From the NCBI RefSeq assembly GCF_029892565.1, contig NZ_JARXVH010000030.1, positions 1-64,000 of the forward strand: DNA of 64,000 nucleotides. The letters are read 5' to 3'. The position numbers and the translations under genes were made by a program. Source of the DNA: Streptomyces pseudovenezuelae. Lineage in GTDB: Bacteria > Actinomycetota > Actinomycetes > Streptomycetales > Streptomycetaceae. This document shows, one piece after another, positions 43,058 to 50,698 of the stretch. The notes under the pieces were generated by a model that worked only from the letters and a program-made list of their open reading frames with translations, did no database searches and was not told where the DNA came from. Within the stretch, counting starts at the first letter, position 1; every line of letters begins with the position of its first letter.

Positions 43058-43455
43058 GCGACACGGCCGAACAGCCCGTCGGGATCGACGAGTTGCTGGA
43101 GCGGGTGCGCGAGGGGTACGAGCGGATCGAACCGGCGCGGGCGTACGAGGCCGCCCGCGCCGACGAGGCACTCCTGGTCGACATCCGGTACGCCGCCCTG
43201 CGCGAGCGGGACGGCGTGATCCCCGGTGCCGTGGTCGTCGAGCGCAACGAACTGGAGTGGCGGCTCGACCCGCGCGGCAGCCATCGCCTCCCCGAGGCCA
43301 CCGGCCATGACCTGCGGGTCGTGGTGATCTGCAACGAGGGTTACGCGTCGAGCCTGGCCGCCGCGTCGCTGCACCAGCTGGGACTGCGCCGGGCCACCGA
43401 TCTGGTCGGGGGGTTCCAGGCGTGGAAGGCGGCGGGACTGCCGGTGACGGCGTAG
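43054..43455 (+). CDS. Rhodanese-like sulfurtransferase domain protein
   Basis: The 133-residue single rhodanese domain has the active-site Cys in VVVICNEGYASS and the structural DIRYAALRERDGVIPGAVVVER block. The loop (CNEGYAS) differs from the CRKGVT type of thiosulfate sulfurtransferases, so the sulfur donor is unclear. It is translationally coupled to cysteine dioxygenase, which suggests handling of sulfur released from cysteine breakdown. Confidence 0.88.
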   Translation: MSDTAEQPVGIDELLERVREGYERIEPARAYEAARADEALLVDIRYAALRERDGVIPGAVVVERNELEWRLDPRGSHRLPEATGHDLRVVVICNEGYASSLAAASLHQLGLRRATDLVGGFQAWKAAGLPVTA

Positions 43456-43518
43456 CGGCTCGGTGGCGGCCGGGTCAGCGGAGGTCGGGTCGGCGGAGAC
43501 CAGGTCGGCGGAGGTCCG

Positions 43519-44493
43519 TCAGTAAAGGTCCGGAGGGCAGTACAGCGGGGCGGTGTCCGCGTTGTCCTTGGTGATCAGCTCGGCGGGGGTCTTGGCGATC
43601 TTCTCCGCCTTACGGCCGCGCAACAGGTCGATGGCGTTGGACACCGCCAACTCCCCGGTGTCGGCCACCGAGTTGGAGACCGTCGCCGCGAACCGGCCGT
43701 CCTTGAGGGCCTTCAGCCCCTCGTCCGTGCCGTTGACGGTCACGATCTTCACGCTCTTGGCGCCGGCCGTGTCGAAGGCCTTGCGGACGGCGAAGCCCAT
43801 CTCCTCGTTGGCGACGAAGGCGTAGTCCAGATCGGGATGGGCCTCGATCATGCCCTCGGCGACCAGGCCCGCCTTCACCGGATCGAACATGCCGGGCTGG
43901 TTCGCGACCACCTTCGCGGAGGTGGGTAACTCGGCCGTGAAACCGCCGACCAGGAGGTCGGACGCGGCACCGGGAGCACCTGCGACGACCCCGACCTGCA
44001 CGTCCTTGCCGCCCGCGTCCTGCTCGATCCAGTCGGCGTCCAGTCCGCCGACCTTCTTCAGGTCGACGACGACGGCGCCCAGGATGTGGGAGGTGTCGGC
44101 CGGCACGACCGAGATGAGGAAGATCGGAATGTCCGCGCTCCTGGCCCGCGCGATGTCGTCCGCGAGCGCCTTCACATCGACCGTCTGCACGATCAGCGCG
44201 CTCACCTTGGCGGCGATCATGTCGTCGATGTTGGTCAGCTCCGTACCCGCCTTCTGATGGGAGTTGGCGGTACGGATCCGGGCGAAGTTGCTCCTCGTCG
44301 CCTGCTCGACGGACTCCTCCAGACACGTGTGGAACTTGGTGGTCCCTCCGTTGACGAAACCGAGCGTGAGGGTGCCCTGCACCGCCGCACCGGTATCCCC
44401 GTCGCCGGACACCAGCCCGCACCCGCTCAGCAGCAGGACCATGCTCAGGGCCGTCGCCGCGGGCGTTCTTCGGAAGCGGGCGGGTTCGGACAC
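43519..44493 (-). CDS. Sugar-type ABC substrate-binding lipoprotein (orphan)
   Basis: The 324-residue type I periplasmic-binding-fold protein has lipobox LLLSGC (Cys about residue 25). The two-lobed domain carries FVNGGTTKFHTCLEESVEQA, ALIVQTVDVKALADDI and YAFVANEEMGFAVRKAFD, as in ribose/autoinducer binding proteins. No ATPase or permease gene is nearby, so it may feed a distant transporter or act as a sensor component. GTG 44493 begins a proper signal peptide; longer frames do not. Confidence 0.87.
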   Translation of the reverse strand: MSEPARFRRTPAATALSMVLLLSGCGLVSGDGDTGAAVQGTLTLGFVNGGTTKFHTCLEESVEQATRSNFARIRTANSHQKAGTELTNIDDMIAAKVSALIVQTVDVKALADDIARARSADIPIFLISVVPADTSHILGAVVVDLKKVGGLDADWIEQDAGGKDVQVGVVAGAPGAASDLLVGGFTAELPTSAKVVANQPGMFDPVKAGLVAEGMIEAHPDLDYAFVANEEMGFAVRKAFDTAGAKSVKIVTVNGTDEGLKALKDGRFAATVSNSVADTGELAVSNAIDLLRGRKAEKIAKTPAELITKDNADTAPLYCPPDLY

Positions 44494-44657
44494 GGCGGGG
44501 CCGCCTTTCGTGGCGTACGGAGGGTGCGTGCGGCTGCGACGAAACGGCCCGTGTCCAGGTGGGACGGGCGAACACTCGCGATGGCACGGGGCGACATGAG
44601 GTCGGACGGTCCCGCGACGGCAGCAGACGGTACCCGTGACCGGCATCTCTCAACCCA

Positions 44658-44969
44658 TCAAGGAGCGCAACCTAATGCTGCACACCGCAGCATGCTCAAA
44701 CCCGGCCGCGAGACCCTAGCGTCGGACAACTCGGGGGGAGAGCCCAAGGCCTGTCTTCCGGAGCCGTCCGAGGCGGTGCCGCTCAACGACCGGAAGACAG
44801 GCCTTGGTTGACGAGTCGTCAGGTTCTGTGGCGGCCATCGTCGCCGAGCGCGGTGTGAACGCGGGGCGGCGCGACCGAGCACGGCGGTGGCGACGAGGGC
44901 GAGTAGACCCGCGCCGGCGACGACTACGACGTACACCAGGGGCTGCCACCGAGGGAGCGGCACTGCCAC
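44658..44969 (-). CDS. Doubtful small membrane protein
   Basis: A minus-strand frame from GTG 44969 (or GTG 44963) encodes a convincing hydrophobic segment (LVYVVVVAGAGLLALVATAV) and then a polar tail that runs through the 18-bp inverted repeat. The tail looks non-native, and no known domain is recognised. It may be a decayed or fortuitous frame. Confidence 0.25.
   Translation of the reverse strand: MAVPLPRWQPLVYVVVVAGAGLLALVATAVLGRAAPRSHRARRRWPPQNLTTRQPRPVFRSLSGTASDGSGRQALGSPPELSDARVSRPGLSMLRCAALGCAP
44744..44807. repeat. Perfect 18-bp inverted repeat downstream of recX
   Basis: CCAAGGCCTGTCTTCCGG (44744-44761) and its exact complement (44790-44807) are separated by 28 bases. It lies about 350 bp beyond the recX stop. 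It may be the terminator of the recA-recX transcript or the footprint of a small mobile repeat. Confidence 0.8.
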
Positions 44970-45159
44970 CCCGTCATGCCGAGGCCGAACGCCGTGCGCA
45001 CGAAGCCCGCGCCCCGAAGTACGCGTTCCCGCCCGGCCCTTGAACGCGATGGGCGCCCCCGCGCGTCCACCGTGTCCGGGGCCGGGCACGTCCCTGACCC
45101 CGGTCCGGGACACACCGACGTGACCGATCACCTCGGCCACACGGATCATCCCGCCGGGC

Positions 45160-46251
45160 TCAGAACCCTTCGTCCCCCAAGGACTCCGTGTCCTCGCCCT
45201 CTTCCTCCAGCGCCTGCCGGACCACCCGCAGGGCCATGCCCTCGGGGTAGCCCTTGCGGGCGAGTATCCCGGCGAGGCGGCGCAGCCGCTTGTCGCGGTC
45301 GAGACCACGCGTGGCGCGCAGTTTGCGGGCGACGAGTTCGCGCGCGGTCTCCTCTTCCTGCTCGGAGTCGAGCTGTCCGACGGCCTCGTCGATCAGCGTG
45401 GAGTCGACTCCCTTGGTCCGCAGCTCCCGGGAGAGCGCACGCCGGGCAAGACCCCTGCCGTGGTGCCGGGACTCCACCCACGCGTTCGCGAACGCACCGT
45501 CGTTGATCAGTCCGACCTCCTCGAACCGCGACAGCACCTCCTCCGCCGCCTCATCCGGGATCTCGCGTTTGCGCAGGGCGTCCGCGAGTTGCTTGCGCGT
45601 GCGCGGGGTCCCGGTGAGCAGGCGGAGACAGATCGCCCGCGCCCGCTCGACCGGGTCCCCTGAAGGCCCCTCCTGCTCGGCCCTCGACGAGGAAGGAGAG
45701 CCTCCGTCTTCACCGGCGCGTTCACCACGACGCCGCTGCCGACGCCCGCGGTTGGCGCCACCGCGGAATCCACCACGAGACGCCCGGGACCCACGCGCCG
45801 AGCCAGCGTCCCCGGCCTCCCCGCCTTCGCCGTCCGACCCGTCACCCTCGTACGGCCCGTCACTGCCGTACGAGGGTCCGGAGCCGGACGAGATCCCGGT
45901 GCCGTGCGAGGCCTTGGAGCCGTGCCTGTCAGCGCGGCCGTAGCCCTCATCCGCGCCGGAGCCCGGCTCGTCGCCGTGGGATCCGCCGCTGCCGTACGAC
46001 CACCTGCCCGCGCCGTACGCCTTACCCCCGCCGCCGGACCTCCCCGTGCCGCCCGGCCCACCCGTACCGTCCCTCGCCACGCGGCCGTGTCCCCCGTCCG
46101 CGTCGCGCCCCGAACCATCACCGTCCCCGTACGCATCGCCGTCCGGCTCGGCAGAGCCCCCGTCGCCGCCCCCTCCTGGTCCCCGCTCACGCGGAGCGTC
46201 GGGGTCGGCGCGCTCGGCCAACTCGGCCAGCCATGCTTCTGCGTCACGCAC
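45160..46251 (-). CDS. recX: RecX regulatory protein with long Gly-rich N-terminal extension
   Basis: RecX binds RecA filaments and limits recombinase activity. The conserved RecX domain is in residues ~205-355 (ARAICLRLLTGTPRTRKQLADALRKREIP, given as adjoining blocks, then VGLINDGAFANAWVESRHHGRGLARRALSREL). The first ~200 residues are Gly/Ser/Asp/Tyr-rich and disordered, making the protein 363 residues against a usual 150-220. The start is eight bases after the recA stop, so the two are one operon. An internal start cannot be excluded, but the codon pattern remains coding-like throughout. Confidence 0.9.
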   Translation of the reverse strand: MRDAEAWLAELAERADPDAPRERGPGGGGDGGSAEPDGDAYGDGDGSGRDADGGHGRVARDGTGGPGGTGRSGGGGKAYGAGRWSYGSGGSHGDEPGSGADEGYGRADRHGSKASHGTGISSGSGPSYGSDGPYEGDGSDGEGGEAGDAGSARGSRASRGGFRGGANRGRRQRRRGERAGEDGGSPSSSRAEQEGPSGDPVERARAICLRLLTGTPRTRKQLADALRKREIPDEAAEEVLSRFEEVGLINDGAFANAWVESRHHGRGLARRALSRELRTKGVDSTLIDEAVGQLDSEQEEETARELVARKLRATRGLDRDKRLRRLAGILARKGYPEGMALRVVRQALEEEGEDTESLGDEGF

Positions 46252-46259
46252 AGTACGGG

Positions 46260-47393
46260 TCAGCTCTTGGCAGCCGGGGCCTTGGCCTTCGTCGCCTTGG
46301 CAGCCGCCGGAGCGGGCACCTTCGCGGCGTCGTCGGCGGTGGCTCCGGCGGTGACGGTGGCGGCGTCCGCACCCGGCGCCGCGGTCGGCTCCTCCGGCCG
46401 CACACCGACGCCCAGCTTCTCGAGGATCTTCTTCTCGATCTCGTTGGCCAGGTCGGGGTTGTCCTTCAGGAAGTTGCGCGCGTTCTCCTTGCCCTGGCCG
46501 AGCTGGTCGCCCTCGTACGTGTACCAGGCGCCGGCCTTGCGGACGAAGCCGTTGTCCACGCCCATGTCGATCAGGCCGCCCTCGCGGCTGATGCCGTGGC
46601 CGTAGAGGATGTCGAACTCGGCCTGCTTGAAGGGCGGCGCGACCTTGTTCTTGACGACCTTCACGCGGGTGCGGTTGCCAACCGCGTCGGTGCCGTCCTT
46701 CAGCGTCTCGATACGACGGATGTCGAGCCGCACCGAGGCGTAGAACTTCAGCGCCCGGCCACCGGTCGTGGTCTCCGGGGAGCCGAACATCACGCCGATC
46801 TTCTCGCGGAGCTGGTTGATGAAGATCGCGGTGGTCCCGGACTGGCTCAGCGCGCCGGTGATCTTGCGGAGCGCCTGGCTCATCAGACGGGCCTGCAGAC
46901 CCACGTGCGAGTCGCCCATCTCTCCCTCGATCTCCGCGCGCGGCACGAGGGCGGCGACGGAGTCGATGACGATGAGGTCGAGGGCGCCGGAGCGGACCAG
47001 CATGTCCACGATCTCCAGGGCCTGCTCACCGTTGTCCGGCTGGGAGAGGATCAGGTTGTCGATGTCGACGCCGAGCTTCTTCGCGTACTCGGGGTCGAGG
47101 GCGTGCTCCGCGTCCACGAACGCGACCTGGCCACCGGCCCGCTGTGCGTTCGCCACCGCGTGCAGGGTCAGGGTCGTCTTGCCGGAGGACTCCGGGCCGT
47201 AGACCTCCACCACTCGGCCGCGCGGCAGACCGCCGACACCGAGGGCGACGTCGAGCGCGGTCGACCCGGTGGGGATGACCTCGATGGGCTCGTTCGGCCG
47301 CTCGCCGAGGCGCATCACCGCGCCCTTGCCGAATTGCCGTTCAATTTGTGCGAGCGCGGCGTCCAGTGCCTTCTCGCGGTCGGTTCCTGCCAT
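46260..47393 (-). CDS. recA: RecA recombinase
   Basis: RecA forms the strand-exchange filament and triggers LexA self-cleavage. The 377-residue protein has Walker A (GPESSGKTT, about residue 70), Walker B (LIVIDSVAAL), the L1 and L2 loops (EMGDSHVGLQARLMSQALRK and FGSPETTTGG) and INQLREKIGVMFG. An Ala/Lys/Pro-rich tail of ~40 residues is typical of Streptomyces RecA. The ATG has GGTGGA five bases upstream. Two control sites lie upstream: a PafBC-type promoter close to the gene and a perfect LexA box further away. Confidence 0.98.
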   Translation of the reverse strand: MAGTDREKALDAALAQIERQFGKGAVMRLGERPNEPIEVIPTGSTALDVALGVGGLPRGRVVEVYGPESSGKTTLTLHAVANAQRAGGQVAFVDAEHALDPEYAKKLGVDIDNLILSQPDNGEQALEIVDMLVRSGALDLIVIDSVAALVPRAEIEGEMGDSHVGLQARLMSQALRKITGALSQSGTTAIFINQLREKIGVMFGSPETTTGGRALKFYASVRLDIRRIETLKDGTDAVGNRTRVKVVKNKVAPPFKQAEFDILYGHGISREGGLIDMGVDNGFVRKAGAWYTYEGDQLGQGKENARNFLKDNPDLANEIEKKILEKLGVGVRPEEPTAAPGADAATVTAGATADDAAKVPAPAAAKATKAKAPAAKS

Positions 47394-47436
47394 GGGTTCC
47401 ACCCGATTTGCTTGAGTCGATCGCTTCACGTCGAAG

Positions 47437-47459
47437 ACGCTAACGCCTGCCACTGACAA
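47437..47459 (-). promoter_or_regulatory. RecA-NDp/PafBC-type promoter of recA
   Basis: Minus-strand TTGTCAGTG, an 8-base gap, then TAGCGT. It matches the published consensus at every defined position. The predicted start leaves about 37 bases of leader before the recA ATG, which includes its ribosome site. Confidence 0.88.
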
Positions 47460-47569
47460 TGGGCCCCGACGCCCGTCCAGCATGTGGATAACTCCGGGAC
47501 TTCTGCGTCGAAAACGTGTCGAAACCCCCGTCGGGATCCCTGTCGAGGACCTCGCCGGAACTCCCATGA

Positions 47570-47581
47570 GAATGGATGTTC
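47570..47581 (-). promoter_or_regulatory. LexA (SOS) box upstream of recA
   Basis: Minus-strand GAACATCCATTC matches the known Streptomyces recA SOS box. It lies about 180 bases before the recA ATG, upstream of the PafBC-type promoter, so it probably controls a second, more distal promoter. It is also about 220 bases before the divergent membrane-protein gene. Confidence 0.8.
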
Positions 47582-47802
47582 GATTTTCGTGTCAAGCGCA
47601 CCACGCGGCACCCCAGTCACCGGTTTCGCGGTCCCACGACCCGGCGGACGCCCGCCCGGCCCGGCTGCTTCGCCTGGACGTGCGGCCACTTCCGCGAGGC
47701 GTGCAGCCGCTCCTGCAAGGCGTGCGGCTACTTCCGTCGGCGTACGACGGGTGTCTTCGGCGGGACGACGACCGGGCGGGGCCGTCCCGCGAGGCTGAGG
47801 GC

Positions 47803-48192
47803 ATGGAGACCGAGAACATCACCCGAGCGGGCGACACGACGCGTTCCCCCGCGGTCGCCGCGACCCTGGCCGCGCTGCTTCTGCTGGCCGTGTCCATCGT
47901 CGTCCAGATCGCCGCCGGCGCGGACTATCCCACCGTGCCGCCTGGCCTCGTCATCCCGCTCGTGGCGGCGGGCCTGCTGCTGTGGCGCACGAACCGCTGG
48001 ACGACCGGGCTCGCCCTCGCGATCGGCGTGTTCATCGGCACGGGCGCGTTCCTGACCCCGGACACCGGTGACCATCTCTCGTCGGGGGACACCCTGCTCA
48101 TCGTCTCGACCGTCGCCGAACTCGTGGCCCTCGCCGGCCTGGTCGTCGCCGGAGCCATGGCCACGCTGCGGACGCGAGCGCGGGCACGATGA
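47803..48192 (+). CDS. Hypothetical membrane protein with four helices
   Basis: The 129-residue protein has four hydrophobic segments (AVAATLAALLLLAVSIVVQIAA, LVIPLVAAGLLLW, LALAIGVFIGTGAFL and LIVSTVAELVALAGLVVAGAM). No domain was recognised. The ATG lies after GAGG with a short spacer. Its stop overlaps the start of the next membrane-protein gene (ATGA), so the two form an operon divergent from recA. Confidence 0.75.
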   Translation: METENITRAGDTTRSPAVAATLAALLLLAVSIVVQIAAGADYPTVPPGLVIPLVAAGLLLWRTNRWTTGLALAIGVFIGTGAFLTPDTGDHLSSGDTLLIVSTVAELVALAGLVVAGAMATLRTRARAR

Positions 48193-49025
48193 CGGCGTCG
48201 TCCACCGCCCCGGCACAGCCGTCGGCCGCCAGGGCACGACTGTCGGCGGCCGGATCAAGGCTGTCGGCCGCGAGAGGACGGCTCCCCGGAACGCACCCCG
48301 CCGAGCGCCTCTGCCACGCGACCGGTCTCGTACTCATCCTCTCCGGGCTCGTGCACCTCGGGGTGTTCGCCGTCGACGGAGGCCCCTGGGACGGACCCGT
48401 CTCCTGGCGCAAGCCGGTGACGTTCGGACTGTCCTTCGGGGCGACCCTGATCGCGATCACCTGGGTCACGTCGTATCTGCGCGTCGGACCACGGCTGCGC
48501 GCCCTGCTGCTCACCGTGTTCGCCGCCGACTGCGTCGTGGAGGTCGGGGGCATCACCCTGCAGGCGTGGCGCCGGGTGCCCTCGCACCTCGACATGGAGA
48601 CGCCCTTCGACACCGTGGTGTCGATGACGCTCGCGGTGGGCGGCGGCGTCCTCGTCGTACTGCTGGCCGTGTTCGCGGTCGCCTCGTTCCGGCACCGCCC
48701 CACCGGCCCCGCCGGGATGCCGCTCGCCATACGTTCCGGCTTCGCGATCCTGCTCGTCGGACTCGCCTCGGGGGCCGCGATGATCGCGCGCGGGGTCGTG
48801 CTCACCCGTACCGGCCATCAGGAGGCCGCCTACCACTCCACGGCCCCGCTCAAGCCCCTGCACGGAGTCAGCCTGCACGCCGTCCTGGTCCTGCCGGCAC
48901 TGGCCTGGCTGCTGTCGTACACGTCCTGGAGCGAGACGACACGGCGACGGATCGTGGCCACGGCGACCGGCTGCTACGTGGCGGCGGTCGCCGGCGCCGC
49001 GGTGTGGGCCGTACTCACGTACTGA
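48189..49025 (+). CDS. Hypothetical polytopic membrane protein
   Basis: The 278-residue protein has six to seven hydrophobic helices after an Ala/Arg-rich N terminus with a short internal repeat (RLSAAGSRLSAARGRL). HPAERLCHATGLVLILSGLVHLGV marks the first helix. A conserved-looking HSTAPLKPLHGVSLHAVLVLP segment lies near residue 225. It is coupled to the gene upstream. Function unknown. Confidence 0.78.
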   Translation: MTASSTAPAQPSAARARLSAAGSRLSAARGRLPGTHPAERLCHATGLVLILSGLVHLGVFAVDGGPWDGPVSWRKPVTFGLSFGATLIAITWVTSYLRVGPRLRALLLTVFAADCVVEVGGITLQAWRRVPSHLDMETPFDTVVSMTLAVGGGVLVVLLAVFAVASFRHRPTGPAGMPLAIRSGFAILLVGLASGAAMIARGVVLTRTGHQEAAYHSTAPLKPLHGVSLHAVLVLPALAWLLSYTSWSETTRRRIVATATGCYVAAVAGAAVWAVLTY

Positions 49026-49079
49026 CGTCGCCACCCACCGATCGGCTCGCCCCTCAGGACCTCAGAACCCGCAAGCCCC

Positions 49080-50363
49080 TCATGAGGATCCCCTGCCCTC
49101 GCCTTCTCTGGAGGAGCTCTCCCCGCTCGGTTCCTGCTCCCCCGGCCGCCGTTCCCACAGCCGTCGCGCGCGCGTGAACAGGCCGGGCCCCGGCCCGCGC
49201 GAGCCGCCTCGCCGGTGTCCCTGGACACGGGGGTCGTCCGTGACGGCGTACCGCTTCACGTATGCCCCGAGGAAGGCCTGCAGCGTGGCGACCGCCGGGA
49301 TGGCGATCAGCGCGCCGACCGCGCCGAGGAGCGCGGTGCCGGCGATGACCGAGCCGAAGGCGACGGCGGGGTGGATGTCGACCGTCTTGGACGTCAGCTT
49401 CGGCTGCAGCACGTAGTTCTCGAACTGCTGGTAGATCACGACGAAGACGAGCACCCACAGCGCGTACCAGGGATCGACGGTGAAGGCGATCAGCATCGGC
49501 AGGGCGCCCGCCAGATACGTGCCGATGGTGGGGATGAACTGCGACACCAGGCCCACCCAGACGGCGAGCACGGGCGCGTAGGGCACGCCCAGGGCCTCCA
49601 GCAGGATGTAGTGCGCGATGCCGGAGATGAGTGCCATCAGACCGCGCGAGTAGATGTAGCCGCCGGTCTTGTCGACGGCGATCTCCCAGGCGCGCAGCAC
49701 CTCGGCCTGGCGGGCGGGCGGCAGCACGGAGCAGATCGCGCGGCGCAGTCGCGGCCCGTCCGCGGCGAAGTAGAACGAGAACAGCGTGATCGTCAGCAAC
49801 TGGAAGAGGCCGCCGAGGACCTGGGCGGAGACGTCGAGCACGCCGGTGGCGCTGTTCTGCACGTAGTTGCGCAGCCAGTCGGAGCGGAGCAGGCCCTCCT
49901 GGACGTCGACCCGCTTCAGGTCGGTGTTGAAGTGGGTGTTGACCCAGTTGATGACGGAGTCGAGGTAGTCCGGGAAGTCCTCGACGATCTTGATGATCTG
50001 GCCCGCGAGCATCGATCCGAGCAGGGTGACGAAACCGGCCGCCACGATCATCACGCCGAGGAAGACGAGACCGGTGGCCAGCCCGCGGCGCATGCCGCGC
50101 GAGGCCATCCAGCTCACCGCGGGCTCGATGGCGAGGGCCAGGAAGAACGCGATGAGGATGTTGATCAGCAGGCCGGTGAGCTGATGGAAGGCCCAAGTAC
50201 CCAGCTGGAAGGTGGCGTAGAGGGTGAGCACGAGCACCACGGCGCGCGGCAGCCAGCGCGGCATGCGGGTGCCTGGCCCGTCGGCAGGGGGCCGCTCGGG
50301 CGGCGTCGTGCCGAACGGTGATGGGTGCTGGGCGACCTGCCCGGTCTCGTCAGTGGGTGCCAC
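49080..50363 (-). CDS. AI-2E family transporter (PerM/YdiK-like)
   Basis: The 427-residue membrane protein has eight or so helices, with FFLALAIEPAVSWMASRGMRRG, YFAADGPRLRRAI and VGLVSQFIPTIGTYLAGALP typical of the AI-2E transporter family, whose substrates are mostly unproven. The C-terminal ~50 residues are Arg/Gly-rich and cytosolic. The GTG at 50363 is chosen because a damage-type promoter places its -10 hexamer exactly six bases upstream. The frame is open 18 bases further (GTG 50381), but that codon lies inside the promoter. Confidence 0.85.
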   Translation of the reverse strand: MAPTDETGQVAQHPSPFGTTPPERPPADGPGTRMPRWLPRAVVLVLTLYATFQLGTWAFHQLTGLLINILIAFFLALAIEPAVSWMASRGMRRGLATGLVFLGVMIVAAGFVTLLGSMLAGQIIKIVEDFPDYLDSVINWVNTHFNTDLKRVDVQEGLLRSDWLRNYVQNSATGVLDVSAQVLGGLFQLLTITLFSFYFAADGPRLRRAICSVLPPARQAEVLRAWEIAVDKTGGYIYSRGLMALISGIAHYILLEALGVPYAPVLAVWVGLVSQFIPTIGTYLAGALPMLIAFTVDPWYALWVLVFVVIYQQFENYVLQPKLTSKTVDIHPAVAFGSVIAGTALLGAVGALIAIPAVATLQAFLGAYVKRYAVTDDPRVQGHRRGGSRGPGPGLFTRARRLWERRPGEQEPSGESSSREGEGRGSS

Positions 50364-50369
50364 GGTGCC

Positions 50370-50392
50370 AGTCTCGCCCACGGGACTGACAA
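50370..50392 (-). promoter_or_regulatory. PafBC-like promoter of the AI-2E transporter
   Basis: Minus-strand TTGTCAGTC, an 8-base gap, then GAGACT. The upstream element fits the RecA-NDp motif. The -10 departs from TAnnnT at its first base and keeps A and T at positions two and six. Six bases separate it from the GTG. Confidence 0.6.
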
Positions 50393-50423
50393 TCGGCTGC
50401 CGTCCTGCGATCTTCGTAACAGG

Positions 50424-50618
50424 TCAGCGCTTTTCTCCCGGAACGTCCATGACCGTGCAGACCACACGCCACACGTCCTTGGCCGCCCAGCCCGAGTCCA
50501 GCGCCTCGTTCACCGTGCGCTCGCCGAGCTCCGTCATCACGTGGTCGCGCGCGAAGGTGTCGGCGTATCCCGGACCGAAGTGATCCGCCATCCGCTGCCA
50601 GAAGACCGTCAACCGCAT
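50424..50618 (-). CDS. DUF3046 family small protein
   Basis: The 64-residue protein begins MRLTVFWQRMADHFGPGYAD and has the helical DUF3046 pattern (HVMTELGERTVNEALDSG, then KDVWRVVC). Its function is unknown, but the family is widespread in actinobacteria and often sits near recA. GATACT six bases before the ATG may be a -10 of a leaderless transcript; GGAG is only two bases from the ATG. Confidence 0.85.
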   Translation of the reverse strand: MRLTVFWQRMADHFGPGYADTFARDHVMTELGERTVNEALDSGWAAKDVWRVVCTVMDVPGEKR

Positions 50619-50663
50619 GACTCCAGTATCCCGCCCCTGAGGGTGGGCCTGCGCCGGGACCCC

Positions 50664-50691
50664 TTGCCGAGACCGCTTTCCGTCCTACGGT
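50664..50691 (+). promoter_or_regulatory. Candidate promoter for a leaderless transcript of the repeat protein gene
   Basis: TTGCCG (50664-50669), 16 bases, TACGGT (50686-50691). Seven bases separate the -10 from the ATG at 50699, where no ribosome site is seen. Confidence 0.5.
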
Positions 50692-50698
50692 CTGACAC

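Larger units (their letters stand above)
44494..45159. other. Intergenic region between the binding protein and recX
   Basis: This 666-bp stretch holds a long inverted repeat (listed separately), a short imperfect palindrome ATGCTG/CAGCAT at about 44674-44692, and one weak candidate small membrane frame on the minus strand. No other gene is supported. Confidence 0.5.

Noticed and set aside
47576..47760. Cysteine-rich plus-strand frame upstream of the membrane protein (CSRSCKACGYF)
   Set aside because: The cysteines come from a short DNA repeat (TGCGGCCACTTCCG-like), the start overlaps the LexA box, and there is no ribosome site.
50381..50383. GTG at 50381 as the start of the AI-2E transporter
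   Set aside because: It lies between the TTGTCAGTC element and the -10 hexamer, so it would be upstream of the predicted transcript start.
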